From contig CM069450.1 in assembly GCA_035610835.1 (NCBI GenBank), positions 35,350,391-35,414,390 of the forward strand: a stretch of DNA of 64,000 nucleotides, read 5' to 3'. The DNA is from Ophiura sarsii. Taxonomy: Eukaryota; Echinodermata; Ophiuroidea; Amphilepidida; Ophiuridae. Position numbers and translations under genes: made by a program. Below the pieces are notes generated by a model. That model worked only from the letters and a program-made list of their open reading frames with translations, was not told where the DNA came from and searched no databases. How positions within the stretch are numbered: the stretch's first letter is position 1; every line of letters begins with the position of its first letter. This document shows positions 33,375-44,327 of the stretch, piece by piece.

Positions 33375-33960
33375 TTGCTGTCTATAAATAGCTTCCAAAC
33401 TTCAATAATAATTTGGGCGAGCAGCAGCAAGCCCAAAGTGTTAAGTTTGTCATTTGTTATGTTATAAAAATTATACTTTAAACTTCAATTTGTTATAAAA
33501 TTAGTGCTGATTCAGATTTTGTAAAATAAAATGTTCAAATTTCGAAAAAAAATCACGATTATACTATTGCTTGAGCAGGTTTTAGTTTTTAAAATGAGCC
33601 CAATTAGGACATTGAAAACCCTCATGTGGCAACACTCTCATGCCTTGGTCAAGGGAGGAAGCCTGCAAGCAATTTCAACAGCATGTGGGCTTGTCCGTGG
33701 ACGGTGCAATATAGGTCTGCCAATTCCTGGTTGAAATGACACACAGCGCCCAAAGTGTATGGTATGAGCATGTTTTAGCATGGTTTTAACGAGGTTGTAT
33801 AAAGAATTTCTAGCTTTGAACTTCAATTTGTTATAAAGATTAGTACTTAGTATTTCAGATTTTATAAAATAAAATGTTCAAATTTTGAGAAGGTGTCGAT
33901 ATAGCATTTCTAGATTAGACTTTTAGTTTCAAGTATTAGCCCAATTTGGGCTACATTAAA
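33375..33960 (+). repeat. Diverged direct repeat pair (AACTTCAATTTGTTATAAA family)
   Basis: 33480-33610 and 33818-33940 are direct, diverged copies: AACTTCAATTTGTTATAAA, TTAGT, TTCAGATTTT, AAAATAAAATGTTCAAATTT, and AGCCCAATT further on. A related copy is at about 60400-60470 in the same orientation. Confidence 0.6.
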
Positions 33961-34665
33961 CCATGATTAAACATGTTTAAAGCTAAATAAAACGTGTCAA
34001 GGCTGTATGCCTGTATTGGCTAGAGTAGACAAAGTCAGGTTTCATGTTCACGGAGCAATCTTGTCCTGTCATTATAGTCAAAAAACTAAATTCCAAAGTG
34101 GCTCAAATTATAAAGGCGATGGAACCGTATTGCGTCGTTTCCCACACTTATAAGCAGAAAGCCGGGTGAAAGAAATTGGCGGAAATTTCAACTGTGGACT
34201 ATATTTCACTGTACAGACGAATACAACGGGATTCTGAGGTCGGCCATGTTTGGTGACGTCATTTTAACGTCATTCGTGGGCTGTTTGTACTTCTTGTTTT
34301 GGTATGTATGGAAAGAGGATACCTCTAAAAGGCCTTTAAAACATTTGGTATTGCGCCCTCTATTGCTCAAATGTGGCAGATTGGCAGATTGGCTGGATTA
34401 AGCTACTGGTGGAATGAGTAGATGCCTGGGGCTTTAATAGCTTAATTCCTGACCATTTACTGAACGAAACTACTAGACGCTGACCTTGCAGCTAGTGTAG
34501 AGAACTATTAATTGTATTACTTGTTATCATGAGCTTTCAGATCAATTTGAGACCATTTTCATTAAATCGGAGGATTTTGAGAATTTATCCCCCTCTACAA
34601 AGAGTTTGAGCAAAATGTTAACCTTTGATCTATTTTGACCTAATCCATACAACCATTGACTTTTT
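33961..34665. other. Unassigned sequence
   Basis: No gene recognised. The stretch near 34540-34600 (TTTGAGACCATTTTCATTAA, ATCGGAGGATTTTGAGAATT) has a diverged inverted counterpart near 60125-60070. Confidence 0.35.
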
Positions 34666-36082
34666 TTTTGCTCCGTATGATCTCAGGAACCATTTGTTAT
34701 GCATCACAACATAATCTGATAATTTGATCCCTATATGACCTTTGACGTCTGTTTTCTACCAAATGGCTGATCGAAAACAAGTGGGAACTATGAAATTTGA
34801 ATTTCTGAGGGTCAATACTATTAATAAAGTAAACAAATCCAAACGTTGCAAAAAATCCAGCAAACTAAACAACCATAACATACGACATAATTATGCGCTA
34901 GATATTTTACTAATCGACCATTAGCTATTGCATGACCTTTTGCTCATCACCTAATTGTCCTCTTTTACTAAACTATAGCAATACCCTTTGTTTCACAACT
35001 CACGATTCATTAAACAATATTACTTGTTCTACGTAAAAAGGTCCTGTCATTTAACATTCGCCTACCATGGTAGCACAACCATAATTGATGAATCGATATG
35101 ATTGCTAGCTCGTGTTTGCCATGTCCTCTGTAATGATATCCTTTAATCCATGTCATGGGGTACATGAATGTTTGTCTCAGCTCTACATGTACGATATTAA
35201 ATAGCGCCAGCATTGCGAATTAAGAAGTATAAATCTATGTGTTTTCGTATTTTTAATTTTAAATTAAAACGCTGTCCTACGAATGAGGGCGTAAATGCAT
35301 TGGTAAGTAGTCATTCTTACCAAAGTGATTTTTTTTTAATTCCATTATATTCTTCCCTATTAATCTAGGATGATCTTTCTCTTTCATGGAAAAACCTTTT
35401 TTTGTGGCAAAAACTTTAGCAACTGGTATATGGATGGTCAATCAAACTGCAAAAAACCGTTGAAGACTTAGACTAGTCGGACCAGGAACGGTTTTCATAC
35501 CTATATTGTATATGGGAGAGATATATGCTAGCCTTTAATGATGATGTTTCCCGTATTTTACCGGAGGCAATATTTTTGTTGGCACCCTCTTAAGTTTGAA
35601 AAGCCCCCGCGTTTATAATTGACATCCCTTTATATGGGTAAGTTACATTGGTTAGTAGTCGTTCATATCGTAAGCGAATTACTTTTCGCTCGCCCTAGAC
35701 TCTATACACGTATCCATCTATTTACCTATCTCTCTCATGGATACAATCTTTTTAGAGACTGGCAAAAGCTTTTATCGTTTGATATACAGATTAAAGCTGC
35801 AGACTGAAGGTAGCTTAATACTCTCGCGTCGCCGAAGAATTAGTCTGGTCAGTAAATAGCTTTGTGTGCTATCTTTAGAATATATAAATATTCTACTGAC
35901 AATTTCTGATGCTTTATCTCCGCTTTTACCGGAAGCAGTAGACATTATGATATTATGTAGGTTGATATCCCTACATAACCTATATTCTATATCAGGAATC
36001 ACTCTAGATACGTTCGCTTGTATTGACCCGACTTTGCATTAGAGTAACGGATGTTGGTTCTCTAATATATCAATTCATAGAC
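34666..36082 (+). repeat. Segmental duplication, copy 1, left part
   Basis: 34666-34805 matches 55797-55932 (GATCTCAGG, GCATCA.AACATA, CCTTTGAC, GGCTGATCGAAA). 35471-36082 matches 56141-56736 almost throughout (ATATGGGAGAGATAT, GCTAGCCTTTAATGATGATG, GTATTTTACCGGAGGCAATA, TACACGTATCCATCTATTTA). The copies are direct and clearly diverged, with small indels. The right part of the same copy resumes at 45988, after the A-B-A-B-A insertion. Confidence 0.8.
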
Positions 36083-36084
36083 TA

Positions 36085-36352
36085 CAATCCTGGAAAAAAG
36101 TCTTGGAACACTTGCGTGTGATTAACGGACAAGTGTCACCCCCACTCCCCCGTACAATGTTGACCAAGGCCAGTGGCTCCTGCAGCTTGCCAGAGTTTCC
36201 CAACATTGATCGATGGGGGGTGGGGAAGTAAAAATCTCATTTGAACAATTTCCGTTTATAACAGAAGACACTAAGTATCAATACATGCACACAATACCCA
36301 GCACGTGTGCTCAGCTCAGCGTTCGCGTTCCAAGGACTTTTTTCCAAGATTG
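36085..36352. mobile_element. MITE A, copy 1 (Tc1/mariner-like ends)
   Basis: 268 bp. The left end CAATCCTGGAAAAAAGTC is mirrored at the right as GACTTTTTTCCAAGATTG; the match includes TTGGAAC further in. TA flanks both sides. No transposase; the reading frame across it is incidental. Confidence 0.88.
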
Positions 36353-37388
36353 TATACGCAGATTGCAAAAAAAATCATATAAATTTGGTTTTTCTATCAC
36401 ATCTCAAAAACTAAATGTCACGTGTATCTCAAATTGCACAGTATTTGGCAGGGGACCATAGGCTTGGCATCCCCAGTATTTTTTAAAATAAAGACATTCA
36501 TTTAATACGGGAACGTTCAGTGAAACCAATTCCCTATACTAACCAATGCATTTCGAAGATGTATAATAATTGGCCATTATTGCAATGCATAATGTGGCGT
36601 TTTCAGATACTCCTACGAGAGTTATTCATGTATTGTCAGATATGCAAAAGAGTATCTAAAAGTAACGGAATCTATATATAGGGTTGAAAGTAACACAAAT
36701 AATTGTAAAACAACTTAGGCCTACTTGTAAATAACTATCTTCAGTAGATAGCAGTAACTTCTGTTTGACAGATTCGACAGCTATCTTTCGTATTGCATTA
36801 ACGGGTTGTAATATAATAATGGATGCTCATTATTCATATGCCCATCTGTTATTATGTTGTTGTTTTTATTTGCGGTCGTTGTTTTGCATCACTTGTGTTG
36901 CAAAGGGACGATGAATCCCCCGGCCCAATAATCACCAAGAAAAAATGCAAGAAAAACACCTTTTTTCAAAACACTTTTTTTCTGCTCGAATGTTCATAGG
37001 CCTATACGTACACTTTTTGGGCTGTTTTTATTCAAAAGAATTTTTAAAAAACTACATTTGGATTTAGTTCTACATTTCCACATATTAATATTAACCAACA
37101 TTTTTTGGCTCAAATTGTCAAAGGGTGTTTTTGCCTACAGTTTTTGGAATTTATTTTGAACATTTTGAAATTGCTGGTATTTCTTCCCGACACGTTATTC
37201 ACAAACCCTTATTTTATGGATTTTTCAAATATTACTTTTTTCTTACACATTTTTTTTCAAAACTGTCGGCATTTATTTTTTGGAAATATTTGAAAATAAT
37301 TGGAAAAACAATAGTTGGACATGGTTGGATGATGAGTAAATGTTTCTTCTTACTCCACAAATTATAAATGATAGTCAGTAAAAGAAAT

Positions 37389-37463
37389 TGCACATCCAGG
37401 ATTTGAACCTGGGACCTCTGGATGGTTATAGACCAGCGCTCTAGTCAACTGAGCTAATGAGTC
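37389..37463 (-). pseudogene. tRNA-like sequence in segment B
   Basis: On the minus strand: D arm TAGCTCAGTTGACTAGAGC, a perfect T arm CCAGG-TTCAAAT-CCTGG, and A and B boxes intact. The anticodon region CTGGTCTATAACCATCCAG is 19 nt instead of 17 and pairs only at its outer ends, and the acceptor stem pairs only at its inner three bases. Probably a pseudogene or SINE head rather than a working tRNA. The second B holds an identical copy. Confidence 0.6.
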
Positions 37464-38083
37464 AGATGAGTAAGCACGACGATAATATTATCTATAGGCC
37501 TTCAGTTCAATCTCATCCTCAAAAACAACCCAAACAACTAAATAAGTGAATACATAAACCATTTAAGTAATATATAATATACGTGAATACATAAATAAAC
37601 CATTTTTAGTAGTATATTTTATTGTATTTATTGATTAAAATAGCGCTGCGATAAATGAATTTAGCTTTATTCACAAAGAAATCATCAGACGAGTTGGGAC
37701 CGTAATGGTAAAGTGTGTGGTAAAGTGTATGGTAAAGTGTTGCCTTGAAACGCGTGTTCATTGAACACTTTACCGTCGTTTCTATAGTATAATATTATTA
37801 TACATATTTTGTTTTCATTTTAAATGGTAAACTGTTATCAAAATGCGTAGATGTGACCAATGCGGCTTATATTTCGGAGTTACAACATGCATGATTGGTA
37901 TAGCTAACACATATGCATATCTTGATAACTCAAAGGCAGTATGAAAAAACGTTTAATTGCCTATTTTAAGCAAAATGTACCAATGGTAAACTGATGGTAA
38001 ACTGTTGTAAAGTGTGTGACACTTTGCAATAATGCATTACTATAACATGTATAATAAAACAAATCCACGCTTGTGTAAGCACT

Positions 38084-38166
38084 GACCGCTTGGCCGAGTG
38101 GATAGGAGCGTTCGTTGGCACCCTTTATCTGTTCATAGCCTGCTTGGCGTTGGTTCGAGTCGCTTT
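38084..38166 (+). pseudogene. Class II tRNA-like sequence (Ser/Leu type) in segment B
   Basis: The A box TGGCCGAGTGGATAGG is typical of serine and leucine tRNAs, and GGTTCGAGTC is a B box about 55 nt later, long enough for a class II variable arm. The stems do not close well. A degenerate tRNA or SINE head. Confidence 0.5.
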
Positions 38167-38260
38167 CATGGCGTGGCTTTTTTCCTTTTTTCTGTTATGA
38201 GCTATCTTCAATAGATAGGAATAGTATTGCAAATAAACGTTTACTGCTTGGCAAATGTTA

Positions 38261-38492
38261 ACACTTTCAACGCGGCTATTGGTTTAACCACGGTACAAAA
38301 CAGATTTGTCTAACTTTTATGTCTATCTCAAGGATAACTGAACTAATAATAGGCACGTTTGTACTTATTTTAATGCATTTCATAAGGTGATTCTAAATAT
38401 TGGTAAAATGACATTCAATAATTTTGACGTTTTTGAAACATTTTGTGCAATTTTGGATTGTCGTCTGCAGACACCTGTCGCGTGGAAAGTGT
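38261..38492. mobile_element. ACACTTTC-ended MITE in segment B
   Basis: The left end ACACTTTCAACGCG and right end CGCGTGGAAAGTGT are inverted with one mismatch, bounding about 232 bp. The flanks AAATGTTA and AAATGTAT are similar and may be an 8-bp target duplication. An inverted fragment of the same element is at 20674-20898. Confidence 0.7.
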
Positions 38493-38853
38493 AAATGTAT
38501 AGTTTCATATTTCAAATAATAAACAAATAGGCAATGTGATAACATTATTAAAAGTATAAACATGTTAATTTCTCAGCAAGAACTTTATACTTTTGATTTA
38601 TTGATTTATAAACATCAGATTATTACGCGCGGGATCAAGAAACGGGTCAAATTGTAGTTAAATATGACATACATAATTGTTTTCAGTGACCACTCCCTAA
38701 ATAAAATTAATTCCCTGTCATCATTTTTATTATATCTGTGATGCCCCTATTGTTTACTCAAATCGTGTGTAATATGAGATTCATACGACATTCGGTTTTT
38801 GATTTATGACAGAAAAACCAAATTTAGATCAAATATTTTGCATTCCTCTTATA

Positions 38854-39121
38854 CAATCCTGGAAAAAAGTCTTGGAACACTTGCGTGTGATTAACGGACA
38901 AGTGTCACCCCCACTCCCCCGTACAATGTTGACCAAGGCCAGTGGCTCCTGCAGCTTGCCAGAGTTTCCCAACATTGATCGATGGGGGGTGGGGAAGTAA
39001 AAATCTCATTTGAACAATTTCCGTTTATAACAGAAGACACTAAGTATCAATACATGCACACAATACCCAGCACGTGTGCTCAGCTCAGCGTTCGCGTTCC
39101 AAGGACTTTTTTCCAAGATTG
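38854..39121. mobile_element. MITE A, copy 2
   Basis: Same 268 bp as copy 1, displaced by 2769 bp, again between TA dinucleotides (38852-38853, 39122-39123). Confidence 0.88.
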
Positions 39122-39330
39122 TATACGCAGATTGCAAAAAAAATCATATAAATTTGGTTTTTCTATCACATCTCAAAAACTAAATGTCACGTGTATCTCA
39201 AATTGCACAGTATTTGGCAGGGGACCATAGGCTTGGCATCCCCAGTATTTTTTAAAATAAAGACATTCATTTAATACGGGAACGTTCAGTGAAACCAATT
39301 CGGGAACGTTCAGTGAAACCAATTCCCTAT
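39122..39330. repeat. Segment B, copy 2, left portion with 24-bp duplication
   Basis: Matches 36353-36537. Just before the LINE insertion, a 24-bp stretch beginning CGGGAACGTTCAGTG appears twice in tandem (about 39277-39300 and 39301-39324); copy 1 has it once. Confidence 0.8.
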
Positions 39331-39679
39331 ATATGAATATGAATATTCGAGCGCCTGGTGGCTGCCACTCCTCCTCACTGCTCCTACTACTTCTGTGATT
39401 TATGCCTGTTCTATATTGTTTACATGTCTACAAATCTAACTGTGAGCTAAGCTAACATCACTGATTCCAGAGACTATTTTTTGAAAGTGTTTATGCTACC
39501 ATTTGCATGAATTTTGAGGTAACTTTTTGTATCTTGTTGTACTCTGATATCAGATTTTCCAGTGTATTATAATACATGCTATTGCATGAACACTACACAG
39601 TGCCTGTTCAGTCAACCACGACGCTGTTATACCAACTACATGTACTGGTCTACTGGTAGAGGAGGGAGATTGCTATACA

Positions 39680-42600
39680 ATGGGTCAAACAGTTATTGAT
39701 CCGAAGTGGTTATGGTTCATGACTCTGTTTACATGTCTTTATCAATCAGACTCTATAAACACTACAGTATCCCATCTCATCAATCTGAATGTGCCTGGAG
39801 TATCTTTCCATCACAACAAGTTTCTCAATTCTCATGTTCCGCTGTACCCAAACAGTAGTGCTACATTTCAAATCGAACTGCTTGTATGTGGTGATGTAGA
39901 ACTTAATCCCGGTCCGTCTACACCTGCTGATCTGCCCAATATTAAACATGACAAGATCAAATACAGTAGTTCAGAATTACACCACATAGGCCATCAATGT
40001 TCAACTGTGCCTGTGTCCCAAACTGTCTGGTCTACAATTAAGAGCCTCCGCATTCAAGGAAAGCAATCTACATCTCGAGGATTCCGTGGTGGTAGTGGGC
40101 GCGATGGAAGGGACACCAATTATGATAGCACACCTGCCGTGACTCCAGCAACTCAGAAATTACCAGCATCCCGAAATCTTCAAATGGACGAGAGAGAACG
40201 AGTATCACCACCGACCCGAAATCTTCAGATGGACGAGAACACCAAATTTAACTGTTTTAAATCTAGAGGGCTTCATTTCATCCACCTGAATACTCGTTCT
40301 CTCCCGTCCAAGTTATCTCAAGTTAAAACTCTGGTTAAAAGAACCAATGCCTCTGTCATGGCTATCTCCGAAACTTGGCTTGACGAAACGATTACGGATT
40401 CTGAAATTGAACTTGAGGGTTACAACGTGATTCGTAATGACCGCAATCGAAATGGCGGTGGTGTTTGTCTCTACATCAAAAATGGTATTGCATTCAATGT
40501 CAGAGGGGATCTCTGCAATAATAAAATTGAATCAGTCTGGGTTGAACTTCTCTTACCCAAAACAAAACCTATTGTTATCGGGGCATGCTATAGACCCCAA
40601 ACTGACGTCAGATTTTTTGAAGTTTTTGATGATACCTTGACAAAGATCCCTTCTGACATTGAACTCATTATTCTTGGAGATTTCAATGTAGATTATGCTT
40701 TAAAGCGTGACAACCTATTGTCTCAAATGAAAGATGTTTTACAATCTTTTCACTGTAAGCAAATTATCAATTCTCCTACTAGATTGTGTCGAACTCGTGC
40801 TTCAATTTTAGATCACATTATCTGTAATAGTGTTAACAAAATCACCCAATCAGGTACGATCGGTGTTGGTATCAGTGATCATCAGTTTCTCATATATTGT
40901 ACCAGAAAGGTCACGAAAGGGAAGCCTGAAAAAAGGCACAATGAAGTCAAGATTCGCTCCCTTAAAAATTACTGTAAGGATGACCTTCTGACTGCACTGA
41001 CCGCAGCTGACTGGTCCCATATATATTGTAGCGATGTAGATGCTGCTTGGAAGGTTTTAAAAACAAACGTGATCACTATTATGGACAAACTGGCCCCTAT
41101 CAAAATTGTTCGTTTAAAATCTAGAACTGAACCATGGATGAGCAAGGAAATTTTAGACAGCATCCAGATGAGAGATGAGGTATTATATCAGTTTAAAAAA
41201 GATAACACACCTGAGCTTTACACTACATTCTGTAAACTAAGAAATGAAATCCAAAGGAACATTAAAAAGGCTAAAGCAACATATTTTTCCAACAAAATCG
41301 AGGAGAACAAAAACAATCCAAAAGCCCTGTGGAAACAGTTTAAATCTCTTGGCTACTCTAATAAGTGCAAGGACCATTCTCAGATAGTACTCACAATTAA
41401 TGGTCGAAAGTGTTTCAATACCAGGAAGGTGGCCACTCATTTTAATGATTTTTATACCAATATTGCTGGCAACCTAGAGCGCAATCTTCCGCCATCTCAG
41501 GGACTTTTTACAACCAATTCCGATGTTTTTAAAAATTACTACCAAAGTAAAGGTGCTAAATCAAACAAATTCCACCTTTCTCCCATCACACCTGATTTTG
41601 TGTTCAAAGAGCTTTGTGCTTTGAACCCTACAAAAAGCACTGGTCTTGATGGGATCCCAGCCAGATTTTTAAGGGATGGTGCAATAGTTCTGAAGGATCA
41701 TTTGACTCATATCATTAATATGTCTATTCATTATAGCTATGTTCCAACAGATTTTAAGTTTGCCCGTGTAAAACCATTGTATAAGAAAAATGACCGTTCT
41801 GAAGCTGGTAACTATAGACCTGTGAGTATTCTGAGTGTTGCATCCAAGATCCTTGAAAGGGCTGTCTACACCCAACTTGTAAAATACTTAGAAGACAATA
41901 AGCTTTTATATGCATTTCAGTCCGGCTTTAGAGGATCCTTTTCAACAGATACATGTTTAACTCATCTCACCGACTATGTACATAATCAAACATCTTCTGG
42001 AAATTTTACTGGTATGATTTTAATTGACCTGCAAAAGGCTTTCGACACTGTTGACCATGTCATTCTCCTAGAAAAATTGGAAGCCCTTGGTGTGTCCTCT
42101 GTTGATTGGTTCCGATCTTATTTGGGAGGCAGAACACAAATTGTCAATGTTAACCAGGTTGACTCTCCCCCTAATAACATTTCTTGTGGTGTCCCACAAG
42201 GCAGCATCCTTGGACCACTTTTATTTCTATGTTATGTGAATGACATGCCCATCAGTGTTGACTGTAAATTACTTTTATATGCTGATGACAGTGCCCTGAT
42301 GTTCTCCGGCAAAGATCCTACCATTATTGCAAATAAACTTAGTCGAGAGCTTGAGTCTTGTCAACAATGGATGACTGATAATAAGCTTTCGTTACATCTG
42401 GGTAAAACCGAGGCCATCCTTTTTGGCACCAAAAGGAAACTCAAATGTGCCAATGAATTTTTGGTCACCTGCAATGGAAATACCATAACATGTTCCTCTT
42501 CGGTCAAATACCTAGGTGTAACACTCGACAGTTGTCTTTCCGGTGACTCCATTGCTTCAAACATAGTTAAAAAAGCCAATGGGAGACTTAAATTCTTGTA

Positions 42601-43120
42601 TCGACATCAGGACTGTTTGAATATGAAAGCCCGCAAGACACTGTCCTCAGCTTTAATTATGTGTTATTTTGATTATGCCTGCTCTTCTTGGTACTCTGGA
42701 CTTTCTCAAAAATTCAAAAAACAATTACAGGTTATCCAGAACAAAACTGTCCGTTTTATCTTAGGTGTTGGCCCACGCACTCACATTGGGCAAGATGAGC
42801 TTAATAAAGTCAGAATGCTCAACATCCAGGACAGAGTTGCCCAATTAAAACTTAACCATGTTTTTAAAATTTTTAACAATACGTCACCTGAGTATTTTAA
42901 GTCAAATTTTACACGAGTATCTTCATTTCATAATTACAGTACCAGGGGTAGCCCATTCAACTTTATTGTTCCTCACTCCAAAACCCATTCCAGTTTCACC
43001 TTTTGCAACACGGCCATCCATCACTGGAATTCTCTTCCAAACAACATCAAAGCCACTTCAAATTCCAATACATTTAAACAATTAGTCAGGAAGCATCTTG
43101 CTAGCCACTCTCACATTTGA
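39680..43120 (+). CDS. LINE polyprotein: 2A peptide, APE endonuclease, reverse transcriptase
   Basis: 1146 residues, no internal stop. Residues 10-21 are hydrophobic (WLWFMTLFTCLY). Residues 67-79 carry LLVCGDVELNPGP, a perfect D-V-E-x-N-P-G-P 2A motif; ribosome skipping is expected between G78 and P79 (39911-39916). A short linker has two RNLQMDE copies (about 165-187). APE endonuclease: N204 (HLNTRS), E231 (SETWL), GGGVCLYI, ACYRPQ, D334-N336 (LGDFN), D378 (LDHI), D400-H401 (SDHQ). RT: VKPLYKKND, NYRPVSILS, FQSGFRGSFSTD, D783 (LIDLQKAFD), SCGVPQGSILGPLLF, Y867-ADD870. The C-terminal domain follows (IQNKTVRFILG; HWNSLPNNIK). All catalytic residues are present, so the protein may be active. 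By analogy with sea urchin LINEs, the 2A would release an N-terminal peptide that may also act as a signal sequence. Confidence 0.93.
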   Translation: MGQTVIDPKWLWFMTLFTCLYQSDSINTTVSHLINLNVPGVSFHHNKFLNSHVPLYPNSSATFQIELLVCGDVELNPGPSTPADLPNIKHDKIKYSSSELHHIGHQCSTVPVSQTVWSTIKSLRIQGKQSTSRGFRGGSGRDGRDTNYDSTPAVTPATQKLPASRNLQMDERERVSPPTRNLQMDENTKFNCFKSRGLHFIHLNTRSLPSKLSQVKTLVKRTNASVMAISETWLDETITDSEIELEGYNVIRNDRNRNGGGVCLYIKNGIAFNVRGDLCNNKIESVWVELLLPKTKPIVIGACYRPQTDVRFFEVFDDTLTKIPSDIELIILGDFNVDYALKRDNLLSQMKDVLQSFHCKQIINSPTRLCRTRASILDHIICNSVNKITQSGTIGVGISDHQFLIYCTRKVTKGKPEKRHNEVKIRSLKNYCKDDLLTALTAADWSHIYCSDVDAAWKVLKTNVITIMDKLAPIKIVRLKSRTEPWMSKEILDSIQMRDEVLYQFKKDNTPELYTTFCKLRNEIQRNIKKAKATYFSNKIEENKNNPKALWKQFKSLGYSNKCKDHSQIVLTINGRKCFNTRKVATHFNDFYTNIAGNLERNLPPSQGLFTTNSDVFKNYYQSKGAKSNKFHLSPITPDFVFKELCALNPTKSTGLDGIPARFLRDGAIVLKDHLTHIINMSIHYSYVPTDFKFARVKPLYKKNDRSEAGNYRPVSILSVASKILERAVYTQLVKYLEDNKLLYAFQSGFRGSFSTDTCLTHLTDYVHNQTSSGNFTGMILIDLQKAFDTVDHVILLEKLEALGVSSVDWFRSYLGGRTQIVNVNQVDSPPNNISCGVPQGSILGPLLFLCYVNDMPISVDCKLLLYADDSALMFSGKDPTIIANKLSRELESCQQWMTDNKLSLHLGKTEAILFGTKRKLKCANEFLVTCNGNTITCSSSVKYLGVTLDSCLSGDSIASNIVKKANGRLKFLYRHQDCLNMKARKTLSSALIMCYFDYACSSWYSGLSQKFKKQLQVIQNKTVRFILGVGPRTHIGQDELNKVRMLNIQDRVAQLKLNHVFKIFNNTSPEYFKSNFTRVSSFHNYSTRGSPFNFIVPHSKTHSSFTFCNTAIHHWNSLPNNIKATSNSNTFKQLVRKHLASHSHI
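39887..39916 (+). other. 2A ribosome-skipping motif in the LINE ORF
   Basis: Codons for CGDVELNPGP. The D(V/I)ExNPG|P consensus is met exactly and is preceded by hydrophobic residues (IELLV), as in active 2As. Confidence 0.9.
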
Positions 43121-44252
43121 TTGTTTATTGTTTCCATTAGTCATTGTACTTTTTGTTTTCTTCCCTATTTCCCTTCAGTCTCTATTTTTATGTTGAGGAC
43201 CCCAATGGAAATAAGCTATATATTTCTATGGCTTTCTTGGGCTATCCTTGGTACTCTTGTCCCATAATGTTATTTGTATGTCCTTATTGATGTTTCAAAA
43301 GTGCAATATTTTGTATGTCATTTTCTTTGTGTATCTTATGCTGTATTATAATGTATATATGTGCAATGTATGTTTGAGTACCAAATAAATTCAATCAATC
43401 AATCAACCAATGCATTTCGAAGATGTATAATAATTGGCCATTATTGCAATGCATAATGTGGCGTTTTCAGATACTCCTACGAGAGTTATTCATGTATTGT
43501 CAGATATGCAAAAGAGTATCTAAAAGTAACGGAATCTATATATAGGGTTGAAAGTAACACAAATAATTGTAAAACAACTTAGGCCTACTTGTAAATAACT
43601 ATCTTCAGTAGATAGCAGTAACTTCTGTTTGACAGATTCGACAGCTATCTTTCGTATTGCATTAACGGGTTGTAATATAATAATGGATGCTCATTATTCA
43701 TATGCCCATCTGTTATTATGTTGTTGTTTTTATTTGCGGTCGTTGTTTTGCATCACTTGTGTTGCAAAGGGACGATGAATCCCCCGGCCCAATAATCACC
43801 AAGAAAAAATGCAAGAAAAACACCTTTTTTCAAAACACTTTTTTTCTGCTCGAATGTTCATAGGCCTATACGTACACTTTTTGGGCTGTTTTTATTCAAA
43901 AGAATTTTTAAAAAACTACATTTGGATTTAGTTCTACATTTCCACATATTAATATTAACCAACATTTTTTGGCTCAAATTGTCAAAGGGTGTTTTTGCCT
44001 ACAGTTTTTGGAATTTATTTTGAACATTTTGAAATTGCTGGTATTTCTTCCCGACACGTTATTCACAAACCCTTATTTTATGGATTTTTCAAATATTACT
44101 TTTTTCTTACACATTTTTTTTCAAAACTGTCGGCATTTATTTTTTGGAAATATTTGAAAATAATTGGAAAAACAATAGTTGGACATGGTTGGATGATGAG
44201 TAAATGTTTCTTCTTACTCCACAAATTATAAATGATAGTCAGTAAAAGAAAT

Positions 44253-44327
44253 TGCACATCCAGGATTTGAACCTGGGACCTCTGGATGGTTATAGACCAG
44301 CGCTCTAGTCAACTGAGCTAATGAGTC
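44253..44327 (-). pseudogene. tRNA-like sequence, second copy
   Basis: Identical by eye to 37389-37463. Confidence 0.6.

Larger units (their letters stand above)
36353..38853. repeat. Segment B, copy 1
   Basis: 2.5 kb of DNA of unknown origin between two MITE A copies. It carries a tRNA-like sequence on each strand (37389-37463 minus, 38084-38166 plus), a separate MITE (38261-38492) and a short GGTAAAGTGTGTGGTAAAGT-type repeat near 37707-37740. No credible protein gene; short frames of 60-80 codons have no recognisable motif. Confidence 0.75.
39331..43405 (+). mobile_element. Full-length CR1-like LINE with intact ORF
   Basis: A 4075-bp element with exact boundaries because the target is known from segment B copy 1 (CCCTAT-ACTA-ACCAATG at 36532-36548). 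Here CCCTAT joins ATATGAATATGAATATTCG at the left and TCAATCAATCAATCA joins ACCAATG at the right; four target bases (ACTA) are lost. It has a 349-bp 5' UTR, a single long ORF (39680-43120), a 285-bp 3' UTR and a TCAA-type tail. There is no flanking target duplication, as is common for CR1-group elements. The intact ORF in a nearly identical tandem repeat argues for a recent insertion. Confidence 0.9.

Noticed and set aside
36213..36461. 82-codon frame repeated at 38982 and, with a changed end, 45846
   Set aside because: Spans the end of MITE A; its repetition reflects the MITE copies, not a gene family.
37105..37367. 62- and 80-codon frames in segment B, repeated at 43969-44231
   Set aside because: Phenylalanine-rich frames from T-rich DNA, no motif; repeated only because B is repeated.
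37389..37463. Functional tRNA gene
   Set aside because: The anticodon region is two bases too long for a standard arm and the acceptor stem does not pair; lies in repeated DNA.
39277..39324. Target-site duplication for the LINE
   Set aside because: Both copies are on the 5' side; the 3' flank continues with the next bases of the original target.
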